A stretch of DNA of 13,003 bases from an uncultured Bacteroidia bacterium. GTDB lineage: Bacteria; Bacteroidota; Bacteroidia; Bacteroidales; Prolixibacteraceae. Positions 1-7,103 of the stretch are shown here, in pieces (position 1 is the stretch's first letter; each line of letters starts with the position of its first letter). The notes below the pieces were generated by a model. It did no database searches. It saw nothing but the letters and a program-made list of their open reading frames with translations, and was not told where the DNA came from. Location of the stretch: assembly GCA_903859795.1 (NCBI GenBank), contig CAIOOC010000480.1:1-13003 (forward strand), given 5' to 3'. A program made the translations under genes and the position numbers.

Positions 1-1716
1 AAAACGTGTATTTTCTGCTAATGATCTGTCATAACCAACCACAAACTGATTTGATTTGGTAAATCCCAGTTTTTTGTTCGTTTCTGTCAGCGAGCCATCT
101 GCCATTTGGGTTCCAATAAAATAGGAGGATAACGTCTGGCTCCTGGAATGGAGTCCATAGCCAAAACTTAGCCTCTGATTTGGTCTGATCTGCCAGTTCA
201 TACCAACGCGCGGTTCCAGACTTGTTAATCCGTTCAGATCAAAATAACTCAAATGAAGTCCCGGATTTATGCTAAATTTGTCGTTCAGACGATAGACTGC
301 CTGAATATAAGGCTGATATAAAGTCACGCCGTTGCCTAATCCCCTGCCGTAATCGATTACCGGACGCAGTTCGAGATAACTTCTGCTATACGTTTTTGTG
401 AGTAAGTCAAAGCCCATCCGGTCAGTAGTAAAACCTATTCTGCCAGACAATTGACTGTTGTACTTCTTATGAATAAATCCGTTAAGCGAAGTTTTGAATT
501 CTTTGTAGTTATGATCCACATTTGGGCTAAACGAACCGTCAACATTTAACGTGTCTAAATTGGTGCCTCCATCCTGGTAGACCCCTGAGAGTGTTAATTT
601 GTACCACGTACGCTCATCCAAAAAATGGGTATAAGAGATTCCGGTAGCACCCATGCGTGAACGATTGGCAAGATTCTGCCCCTCGTTGGAATACATATCA
701 TTACTGTTCCTGTCCTTACTTGCCAGAATAGAGATCTGACTATCCCCCATCAGTCCAAAAATTGATAGCCGTCCTTTCTTTAGTGGGAAGTTAAATTTGA
801 AGGAAAAATCTTTATATTTTGGGATTCCTGTGGTTCCAAGGTTGATTATTCCACTCATCAGCTGCAGTGTTGAATAGCGGAAATTAGCGAGATATGAAGC
901 TTTATGATTCTTGCTTAACGGGCCTTCTGCTCCTGCTTCGAACCCGTTGAATCCGACCTGGAATAAGTTCTCGTGTTTCTGATTATTACCATTGCGCATG
1001 TTCAGGTCAAAAACGCCGCTAAGGGCATTCCCATATTCAGCCGGGAAAGCTCCTGTAAAGAAATCGCTGTTCCGAAGCACGTTATTATTAAGCATCCCGA
1101 CAGGGCCACCGGTTGTGCCGCTTTCTGCAAAATGGTTTGGATTCGGAATATCGACATCCTCAAGTCTCCACAATAGTCCGCTGGGTGAGTTCCCCCGGAT
1201 AATAATGTCGTTTCGCTGGTCATTTGCAGCAGAAACCCCTGCATAATTCATGGCCATTCTTGCAACATCACCGCGGCTTCCCGCATACCGTTCAGTCTCT
1301 TCGACAGTGAATGAACGGGCACTAACCGAAGCCATACGGTTTCTGGTCTGATCCTTTTCTTGTGATCCGTTGATTACCACCTCAGTTCCTACAATTACAT
1401 TTTCCTCAAGTTCTACTTCCAAAACAATCTCCTTTACCGAATTAACAAGAATTGACCTAATAAATTCCGGTTTATATCCGATCAGACTTACCTTGATACT
1501 TTGTCGTCCAACTCCAATTTTTTCGAGTTTAAAATTACCGTCATTATCTGTCATAACACCTTTAAGCGGCTCAGAATTCAGAAGGATAACATTAACTCCC
1601 GGCAGAGGAGTTTTGGATTCTTTATCGATAACCCTTCCCCTGATAGTTTGGAATTGCTCAGCATAAAGGTTGGCTGAAATAAGAATATAAAACATCACAC
1701 ATACAATTCGTCTCAT
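1..1716 (-). CDS. TonB-dependent receptor with carboxypeptidase-D-like N-terminal domain (3' end beyond window)
   Basis: I translated the reverse strand from the ATG at 1716 and it stays open for 572 codons to base 1, so the C-terminal part of the barrel is missing. A Sec signal peptide covers about residues 1-19 (cleavage near LYA|EQ). A carboxypeptidase-D regulatory-like beta-sandwich covers about 25-105 (TIRGRVIDKESKTPLPGVNV, later SLIGYKP). A plug domain covers about 125-240 and contains MNYAGV, NDIIIRGNSP, the 'RLEDVDIPNPNHF' stretch and AEYGNALSGVFD. The rest is alternating aromatic and polar beta-barrel strands. This is a FecA/CirA-like outer-membrane transporter of the Bacteroidota type, energised by TonB/ExbBD. 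No SusD-like lipoprotein is adjacent on the visible side, so it is probably not a classical SusC, and its ligand cannot be read from sequence. It follows the catabolic genes on the same strand after a 131-bp gap and may be either co-transcribed or driven by its own promoter. Confidence 0.9.
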   Translation of the reverse strand, partial: MRRIVCVMFYILISANLYAEQFQTIRGRVIDKESKTPLPGVNVILLNSEPLKGVMTDNDGNFKLEKIGVGRQSIKVSLIGYKPEFIRSILVNSVKEIVLEVELEENVIVGTEVVINGSQEKDQTRNRMASVSARSFTVEETERYAGSRGDVARMAMNYAGVSAANDQRNDIIIRGNSPSGLLWRLEDVDIPNPNHFAESGTTGGPVGMLNNNVLRNSDFFTGAFPAEYGNALSGVFDLNMRNGNNQKHENLFQVGFNGFEAGAEGPLSKNHKASYLANFRYSTLQLMSGIINLGTTGIPKYKDFSFKFNFPLKKGRLSIFGLMGDSQISILASKDRNSNDMYSNEGQNLANRSRMGATGISYTHFLDERTWYKLTLSGVYQDGGTNLDTLNVDGSFSPNVDHNYKEFKTSLNGFIHKKYNSQLSGRIGFTTDRMGFDLLTKTYSRSYLELRPVIDYGRGLGNGVTLYQPYIQAVYRLNDKFSINPGLHLSYFDLNGLTSLEPRVGMNWQIRPNQRLSFGYGLHSRSQTLSSYFIGTQMADGSLTETNKKLGFTKSNQFVVGYDRSLAENTRF

Positions 1717-1717
1717 A

Positions 1718-1749
1718 CAATTTTGCTTTTGATTGATGGTACAAAATTG
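1718..1749. repeat. Short inverted repeat upstream of the TonB-dependent receptor
   Basis: CAATTTTG at 1718-1725 and CAAAATTG at 1742-1749 are perfect 8-bp inverted arms around a 16-nt spacer, ending two bases before the receptor start codon at 1716. It could be an operator or a leader hairpin. On the leftward strand the distal arm reads CAATTTTG, one base from the -7 consensus TAnnTTTG, but no good -33 element lies at the usual distance. AT-rich arms of this length can arise by chance. Confidence 0.35.
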
Positions 1750-1847
1750 CAATGCGCGAGGCTTCCTCAGTTAGAAATTCCGACGAAGTGGAGAAAAAGA
1801 GAGATAAAATGTACAAAAAGTGAAACAGGGCAGAAATCCATCTAAAC

Positions 1848-3257
1848 CTATTTGGTCTCTTTTGCCACTTTCAACGCAGAAGTTGTGGTATAGTATTTGG
1901 TAATCATGTTAGGAACCTCCCATTCAGGAAGTTTCCCAATCTTCAAATATTCGAGATATTTTGCGGTTACCTGGGCGAAATGAGCTTCGTGGCCAACTTT
2001 TAATTCTACCGGGACAACCACTTTCCAAGTGTTTTTATTCACATTTTCAATTGTTAGCCCTGCCTGAGGAAGTCCTTTAATTATTCTGTCTAAATTGGTG
2101 GAAAACTTAACCAAATCAGCGGCTTTATCTGCTATAATATAAAGCGTTGGATCGTATTTCTCATCAGTACCCTGACGGATTTCAAGGGTTGAGAGAGAAC
2201 CACGCATAATTGAATAGTGGGTATCTCCGGCACCTTCGTTTGCTTTATAATTCCAGATGGCGCTAACTTTTGCAACAGCCCCTTTAAGTTTATAAACAAT
2301 CTCACCATTGGCAAAAACATTCAAATTTTCATCTTTAATTGCCGGGGCAAGGTATGAGGGAAACTGTTCAAGGTGAGTTACCTCTTTAAATTTCTCTTTG
2401 GAGAATACAGTAGGCCAATGTTTTGCAGACAGGATCTGAACATCGCTTTTTTGTAAAGCCTGATCAGGAAAGCATTCCCATTGAACCAAATCAACCAAAT
2501 GGGTTGTGACATCAACAATTCCTTCTCCCTGCTGTTTCACGTCAAAGAACCAGCCCGGACGAACCAGTACATTACCGGATACATTTTTATAAAAATAGTG
2601 GACGCTGATCATTTCAATCGCCGGTTGGTCAGCAGTTCCGGGTTCGAGTTTCCCAAATATCTCAGGGATCATGGCTAATTCCCTTTGCAGGATAGTAGTA
2701 ATTGAAAATCGCTCTGTCATAATATCATATAGCAATACCCTATTCTCCTGTGCCTTTCTAAAAGCCTCTTCCAATAATGGGAATTGCTCGGGAGTAATCA
2801 CCATAGGTTTATCAGCTAAAACATTGAATCCAGCTTCAACCGACTTCTTAATATAGTCGGCCTTAAACCGGTTATTGCCGGAAACAACAACCACATTACC
2901 TTTTTTTTCTGAAACCATTTTTTCCAGATAATCACTTCCCCGATAGACCTTTTCGAACCATGTTGTTGGTTTTTCCATTCTGGCATTATAATCCAGCACC
3001 CTTTTAACATGCTCGTCCACATCATTTCCCTTCGGCGCATAAACAAAAACCTCTGAATTGATCTGATCATACATATTTTTTTGAACCAGTGCTGCATGGA
3101 AATGACCGGGATCAAGCGTGATAAGTTTTACCTCCCCTTTGGCTCCGGTAAACTTAGTTGAACTTTTTGTTTCCTGTTTGTCATTGGTTCCGTTTTCGCA
3201 TGAGTTTAAGATAATAGCCGAAAGAAGTACCATAATTGATATGAATGAATGCTTCAT
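1848..3257 (-). CDS. Lipoprotein Gfo/Idh/MocA-type oxidoreductase with Oxidoreduct_C-like C-terminal domain
   Basis: 469 residues. The N-terminus is a lipoprotein signal (MKHSFISIMVLLSAIILNSC), with lipobox LNSC and acylated Cys20, so the protein is predicted to be membrane-anchored. After a polar linker, a Rossmann-like NAD(P)-binding half begins at about residue 43 with KLITLDPGHFHAALV in place of the usual GxGxxG. It continues with the strand VVVVSGNNR (122-130) and FNVLADKPMVI (144-154), the equivalent of the family's EKP motif but with Asp for Glu. The C-terminal half contains the VTTHLVDLVQWECF stretch, matching the family's conserved substrate-side His/Asp region, and resembles the Bacteroidota 'putative oxidoreductase C-terminal domain' group. 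It starts 3 bp after the stop of the small DUF6807 gene, so the two are almost certainly co-translated. The likely role is redox chemistry on a sugar or glycoside; substrate and cofactor are unknown. Whether it still oxidises anything is less certain than the fold. Confidence 0.85.
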   Translation of the reverse strand: MKHSFISIMVLLSAIILNSCENGTNDKQETKSSTKFTGAKGEVKLITLDPGHFHAALVQKNMYDQINSEVFVYAPKGNDVDEHVKRVLDYNARMEKPTTWFEKVYRGSDYLEKMVSEKKGNVVVVSGNNRFKADYIKKSVEAGFNVLADKPMVITPEQFPLLEEAFRKAQENRVLLYDIMTERFSITTILQRELAMIPEIFGKLEPGTADQPAIEMISVHYFYKNVSGNVLVRPGWFFDVKQQGEGIVDVTTHLVDLVQWECFPDQALQKSDVQILSAKHWPTVFSKEKFKEVTHLEQFPSYLAPAIKDENLNVFANGEIVYKLKGAVAKVSAIWNYKANEGAGDTHYSIMRGSLSTLEIRQGTDEKYDPTLYIIADKAADLVKFSTNLDRIIKGLPQAGLTIENVNKNTWKVVVPVELKVGHEAHFAQVTAKYLEYLKIGKLPEWEVPNMITKYYTTTSALKVAKETK

Positions 3258-3260
3258 AAT

Positions 3261-4163
3261 TTAGTTTTGCTTTTTATATATTTCAAATAATTCTTTAATC
3301 TTTGCCTGTTTGACGTTTCCGCTATGGACAATAACCCGGTATTTGAGCTTGAGGACTTCACCTTTTTTAAAGAATGTTTCAACGCCATTTTCGGGCCAGA
3401 ACATTGGTGTTGGAGAGATAAACCCATAATCGCGCGTAAACCAGGGTGATGGGTAACCCGGATTTGACGGATGCTGGAAAATGGCTAATCCTTCAATATT
3501 ATCTCCCCGTTTACCAAAGTAATCTATCCATGCCGATCGTTTTCCGAAGGTCTCTTTCTCTCCTTTATCACCCTCAGCATTGATCATTGTCCCACCATTT
3601 CTGACCGAAAGATCCGCTGCCATCCTGGCGCTAAAAAGAGAGTGGTTAGTTTTGAAGATTGAAACATCCATAAGCATTTCCATAGTGATCTCCTCATCGA
3701 TCTGATACAGATTATCTGCCGGATAAGTAATCGTAATAATCCGGTTATCTTTAATTGGAGATAAAGCTCCGGGCCTGATCCAGATACATTCATCCGATAT
3801 CACAACTGAATCTTTTCCCTCCCGAAGAATATCTGCATTTACCGAAACAATCCGACCCCTGTCGGGTCCCTCCTGCCAGTAATTCCCCCCATTGAGAAGG
3901 TCGCATCCAAAGAACAGCGAGCTATGGTGGGGGTATTCCCCATTTCGCATCGAGGTAACTGAACCACCTGACAGAGGACCGTTTACAGGATAAAAGAAAG
4001 GATATTTCTCATCGGCAGAGAAAATATAACTTGTGAAAAAATTCCCGTTTATCGTGACATTGATTTTCGAACCAATCTTTACTGCATTGATCTTAGCAGC
4101 ATTGGATTGGGAAAATCCAGCCATAAAAGCAACAAGGATAACTAACAATTTTAATTTTTTCAT
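3261..4163 (-). CDS. Secreted DUF6807 ('PmoA-like') family protein, small form
   Basis: 300 residues with a Sec signal peptide at about 1-22 (MKKLKLLVILVAFMAGFSQSNA). The mature part is beta-rich. It carries the motifs expected for DUF6807: PHHSSLFFG (78-86), NGGNYW (91-96), RSAWIDYFG (209-217) and IFQHPSNPGYPSPWF followed by a Gly/Phe-rich strand (228-249). Databases often label this family 'methane oxygenase PmoA', but it is not related in sequence to membrane-bound methane monooxygenase and the label should not be read as function. The conserved His-His and Asn/Trp residues suggest a carbohydrate- or metal-binding pocket (inference). The gene sits between two Gfo/Idh/MocA oxidoreductases, 102 bp after one and 3 bp before the other, which suggests a shared substrate. 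It is clearly related to the 421-residue protein at 5734-6999 but lacks that protein's extra N-terminal domain of about 100 residues. Confidence 0.85.
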   Translation of the reverse strand: MKKLKLLVILVAFMAGFSQSNAAKINAVKIGSKINVTINGNFFTSYIFSADEKYPFFYPVNGPLSGGSVTSMRNGEYPHHSSLFFGCDLLNGGNYWQEGPDRGRIVSVNADILREGKDSVVISDECIWIRPGALSPIKDNRIITITYPADNLYQIDEEITMEMLMDVSIFKTNHSLFSARMAADLSVRNGGTMINAEGDKGEKETFGKRSAWIDYFGKRGDNIEGLAIFQHPSNPGYPSPWFTRDYGFISPTPMFWPENGVETFFKKGEVLKLKYRVIVHSGNVKQAKIKELFEIYKKQN

Positions 4164-4196
4164 ATTCTATATTTTACATTGAAAACCATATTTTTC

Positions 4197-4261
4197 ACCA
4201 CATAAGCGCAATAGGACACAATAGAATTAAAGCATACTGTGTCCTATGTGTCTATTGTGGT
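4197..4261. repeat. Imperfect 65-bp inverted repeat (REP-like element or terminator)
   Basis: The outer arms ACCACA (4197-4202) and TGTGGT (4256-4261) and the inner arms ATAGGACACA (4211-4220) and TGTGTCCTAT (4238-4247) pair perfectly. Between them lie two 8-nt segments with about three matching positions and a 17-nt loop. The arms are themselves built from ATAG/GACAC-like short units. The element lies just after the stop (4266) of the Tat oxidoreductase gene. No T-run follows on the leftward strand, while TTCTTTTATTT follows on the rightward strand where no gene ends, so a plain intrinsic terminator is not the best fit. It resembles the dispersed 'ACCACAnnGGCACA' extragenic repeats of many genomes (inference). 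Confidence 0.65.
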
Positions 4262-4265
4262 TCTT

Positions 4266-5648
4266 TTATTTAACAGTTATATAACTTGTGCCGTACGGAA
4301 ACCGTTGTGACCGCGAGAGCATTTTGTTTGCCTCTTCATCGTTGACAAACAGTTCCGAAACCGGGTTCCATTGTAACTTACGTCCCAGTTTCATTGAAAT
4401 GTGGGTGATCAGGCAAATCGAGCAGGCCCGATGACCTTTTTCAACAGGAGAAATTGGCTCCTTTCGCGTTTTAATGCATTCAAGCCAATTCCCGTGCTGA
4501 TTATTTATATTATACAAATGGATTTCATTTTCGTTGATTACCGAGTTCAGAATCCGGGGATCACTGGCATCGAATGCCTTGCTGCTTTTACTCTTAGATA
4601 CCGGATCACTGGCAGTGGCTGAATAGTCGCCCCTGGAAACAAATATCCATCCTTCGCTCCCTTCGTACCTTATACCGTTTGGAAATCCGCCACTTGTAAT
4701 CATTGTAACGCCGTTGAGGTATTCGGCGACTGCAATAAAATCACCATGAACATTCCAAAGCCCCGATTTAGGAAACTGAGCCATAGCATTTACAGAAACA
4801 GGGCCGGTATATTCTGTATCCATTCCCCAAGCAGCAGCGTCAAAGTGGTGCTGCCCCCAACCGGTAATCATTCCAGCGCCAAACTGCTCGCATCGAAGCC
4901 ATCCCGGACGATCTGTCAGGCTATTTTGGGGATGCACACGTATCTCCGTATAATAAATTTCGGGGGTCGATCCCAACCACATCTCGTAATTCAGATTCTT
5001 TGGAACAGGCATTTGGGCTGCTTCCGGACCCGAAGGATCCCCCGGAAGACCAATTTTAACGGTATGAAGTTTTCCAATCCGACCGTTACGAACCAATTCA
5101 GCCGCAATGCGGAACTGGGGCATAGCCCTTTGCTGAGTTCCCATTTGCAGTATGATGCCCTTGCGTTTAACAACGTCAGACAACATCCTCCCTTCTGCAA
5201 TAGTCAATGATGTCGGCTTTTGCAAATAGACATCTTTCCCTGCAAGTGCGGCCTCAATGGCTGGTTGCGCATGCCAGTGATCAGGCGTTGAAATGATAAC
5301 GGCATCGACATCTTTTCTAAGAAGCATTTCACGGTAGTCGCCATAGGATCTAACATCAACTGCTGTTTTGCTTCCCGATTTTTTAGAATAATAATCCTCA
5401 ATAAACTGTTTTCCCTTAATAGCCCTATCTGCATCGAGATCGGCAACTGCAATTACCCGTGCCTCGTCGAACGGGAGTGTTTCTGCCAGATCATGGGTCA
5501 TTGCGATCCGTCCAAAACCGATCTGGGCCACATTTATTTTATTACTTGGAGCATTTTTCCCAAAAACTGTTGATGGGACAATTGAAGGTAATAACATTGT
5601 ACCGGCCATCGCAGCAGTTGAACTCTTTAGAAAATCGCGTCGTTTCAT
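4266..5648 (-). CDS. Tat-exported Gfo/Idh/MocA family oxidoreductase
   Basis: 460 residues from the ATG at 5648. The frame is open further upstream to a GTG at 5717, but the ATG puts a twin-arginine signal (MKRRDFLKSSTAAMAG) exactly at the N-terminus, so it is preferred. The Rossmann domain starts at about residue 37 with NVAQIGFGRIA (GxGxxA at 44-49), then an acidic VADLD at the end of beta-2 (67-71), STPDHWHA (120-127) and VYLQKPTSLTI (140-150), where Gln replaces Glu of the EKP motif. GWGQHHFDAAAWGMD (263-277) is the conserved substrate-side His/Asp region of the family. Such proteins oxidise or reduce sugar hydroxyls with tightly held NAD(P), and the Tat signal fits export of a folded, cofactor-loaded enzyme to the periplasm. 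It lies between the two DUF6807 genes (85 bp after the large one, 102 bp before the small one). Substrate unknown; a glycoside is likely from context. Confidence 0.9.
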   Translation of the reverse strand: MKRRDFLKSSTAAMAGTMLLPSIVPSTVFGKNAPSNKINVAQIGFGRIAMTHDLAETLPFDEARVIAVADLDADRAIKGKQFIEDYYSKKSGSKTAVDVRSYGDYREMLLRKDVDAVIISTPDHWHAQPAIEAALAGKDVYLQKPTSLTIAEGRMLSDVVKRKGIILQMGTQQRAMPQFRIAAELVRNGRIGKLHTVKIGLPGDPSGPEAAQMPVPKNLNYEMWLGSTPEIYYTEIRVHPQNSLTDRPGWLRCEQFGAGMITGWGQHHFDAAAWGMDTEYTGPVSVNAMAQFPKSGLWNVHGDFIAVAEYLNGVTMITSGGFPNGIRYEGSEGWIFVSRGDYSATASDPVSKSKSSKAFDASDPRILNSVINENEIHLYNINNQHGNWLECIKTRKEPISPVEKGHRACSICLITHISMKLGRKLQWNPVSELFVNDEEANKMLSRSQRFPYGTSYITVK

Positions 5649-5693
5649 TTTTAAGACTTTATTAAATTTTGATAATGAGCGGATAGCTTTTCC

Positions 5694-5715
5694 GGCTCTG
5701 AGGAGCCACGTGCTC
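5694..5715. other. Two alternative short hairpins in the leader of the Tat oxidoreductase gene
   Basis: GGCTC (5694-5698) pairs with GAGCC (5703-5707) around TGAG. The GAGC part of that same arm (5703-5706) can instead pair with GCTC (5712-5715). These are mutually exclusive GC-rich stems in an otherwise AT-rich 85-bp gap between cistrons. No T-run follows on the gene's strand. They may affect message stability or read-through, or mean nothing. Confidence 0.2.
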
Positions 5716-5733
5716 ACTCTATTGGCACAAGAT

Positions 5734-6999
5734 CTACTTTTCTACTTTCACAACCGGAGGATGTGCAAAATCATTCCAAAGCCGCTCAGAAAGATTAGCA
5801 TCTATTTTGCCGTCGTAAACCAACATTCGATACCTCAAAACATATTCATTCCCAGGTACCAGTTCCCAACTTTTATTACGGATCGGGCAAAACTCAAAAA
5901 ACAGGTCTCCGCGCCCGTTGTTGGCATTTTCAGGCCATACCCGCATAGGTTCAGGAAATTCACGGTTTGCAGGATCCGACATAAACAAGATTCCTGATGT
6001 TCCGTGTCCTGAAATTTCTCCTCCCACATCACACCAGCGTGCGCGGGATCCATCTGCATCTTTTCGATCTTTACCTTCAGAAGTAGCTACCCAACTGTTT
6101 TTATTTGTCCACTCTTCGGTTGCCCGGAAGCCAATCCCACCTCCGTAACGGTATGCTTCCAGAATAATCGGGGATGAAGTGGCACAACTCAGGGTTGAAG
6201 TCAGATCCCAAAGCGACACTTTTACACCTTCAACTACACCAACATTCCAAATTCTTACATCCCAGACTTCATTTATTGCCACTTTATCACCTCCCTTACA
6301 CTGGAAATCAACATGTTCCTGACGGACTTTAAAACCACCAAAAACAGGTCCGCTAATAAGGGCATTAATTCCTCCAAATCTTACTGTACCCTGCCCTTCC
6401 GCCAGGTTCCAGAAATCGGTATGATGACCTTCAAAGGTCGTTTTAGTCCAGGGATTCCAAATCCCAACATGATGGCGGTGATCAGGCGGGTTAATCCGTG
6501 TCAGGATGTTACCCGAAGGAGACCATACAGGATGAATAAAAGCGCTTCGCCGGTAGATGGAACTTACAGTATCAGGTGGATAGACCTCTGCTATATTATA
6601 TTGCAAAACTTTATGATTGTTAAGACAGACAACAAGACTCCTTGAATTTATCTCAGTGGCAACCTCATTTTTTGCAACGAATGAAGAGTCTTTGACCAGG
6701 ATAAACAGTCTTGTACCTTTCCCCGACATTTTAGCTTCCGGAATCCACCATAGCTTCGGTGAATTTCCTGCTTCAATCTGACAGGATACCTGAGTCCTGG
6801 AGGTACCGGAAACTTCAAACAGCTTTAATGCTCCACTGTCGGAACTGTAATCAACCCCCTCCAGAGAGGCACTCAAAGTGGTTCCTCCCTGTTTTAAGCG
6901 GTCACCATCAACAGTGAATTTAGCAACGACCGCTTCCTGGCCCACCACATGAATGCTAAGGAGCAAAACAGAAAGAAAGACTATATTTTTTAGGATCAT
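5734..6999 (-). CDS. Secreted DUF6807 ('PmoA-like') family protein, large form
   Basis: 421 residues with a Sec signal peptide at about 1-20 (ending HVVGQ). An N-terminal beta domain of about 100 residues (roughly 25-125) precedes the family core. The core has FIHPVWSPSG (154-163), PPDHRHHVGIW (171-181), FEGHHTDFWNL (189-199), a late WCDVGGEISGHGTSGILFMSD stretch, and MRVWPENANNGRGDLFF near the C-terminus. The cluster of His residues (DHRHH, GHH) with neighbouring Trp and Asn is the signature that the short paralogue preserves as PHHSSLFFG and NGGNYW. Function is unproven for the family; 'methane oxygenase' is a legacy label. The gene lies 104 bp downstream of the UroD-like gene and 85 bp upstream of the Tat oxidoreductase, all leftward, consistent with one transcript. 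The mature protein is predicted to be periplasmic or secreted and could be a hydrolase, lyase or binding protein acting on a glycoside (inference). Confidence 0.85.
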   Translation of the reverse strand: MILKNIVFLSVLLLSIHVVGQEAVVAKFTVDGDRLKQGGTTLSASLEGVDYSSDSGALKLFEVSGTSRTQVSCQIEAGNSPKLWWIPEAKMSGKGTRLFILVKDSSFVAKNEVATEINSRSLVVCLNNHKVLQYNIAEVYPPDTVSSIYRRSAFIHPVWSPSGNILTRINPPDHRHHVGIWNPWTKTTFEGHHTDFWNLAEGQGTVRFGGINALISGPVFGGFKVRQEHVDFQCKGGDKVAINEVWDVRIWNVGVVEGVKVSLWDLTSTLSCATSSPIILEAYRYGGGIGFRATEEWTNKNSWVATSEGKDRKDADGSRARWCDVGGEISGHGTSGILFMSDPANREFPEPMRVWPENANNGRGDLFFEFCPIRNKSWELVPGNEYVLRYRMLVYDGKIDANLSERLWNDFAHPPVVKVEK

Positions 7000-7103
7000 T
7001 AATTTAGAGAATTAAGCGATTTTAAGTTTTGGGATCGATATCCAGGTAATATTAAACATATAATTTACAATTTAAATTTTTGATTTTATCCTTATAACTT
7101 CGT

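Noticed and set aside
973..1666. Open frames on the + strand at 973-1176, 992-1246 and 1370-1666
   Set aside because: They lie antisense inside the continuous 572-codon TonB-dependent receptor frame and have no recognisable protein features.
4746..5210. 154-codon + strand open frame
   Set aside because: Antisense to the Tat oxidoreductase, whose motifs run unbroken through this region.
5649..5717. N-terminal extension of the Tat oxidoreductase from a GTG at 5717
   Set aside because: It would bury the twin-arginine signal 23 residues inside; the ATG at 5648 gives a normal Tat signal.
3261..6999. Reading the two 'PmoA-like' proteins as methane monooxygenase subunits
   Set aside because: They are soluble, signal-peptide beta proteins without the membrane segments of PmoA; the name is a legacy label of DUF6807.
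7000..7103. Internal promoter between the UroD-like and large DUF6807 genes
   Set aside because: TATGTTTA resembles the -7 box but lacks the final G and has no -33 element at the right distance.
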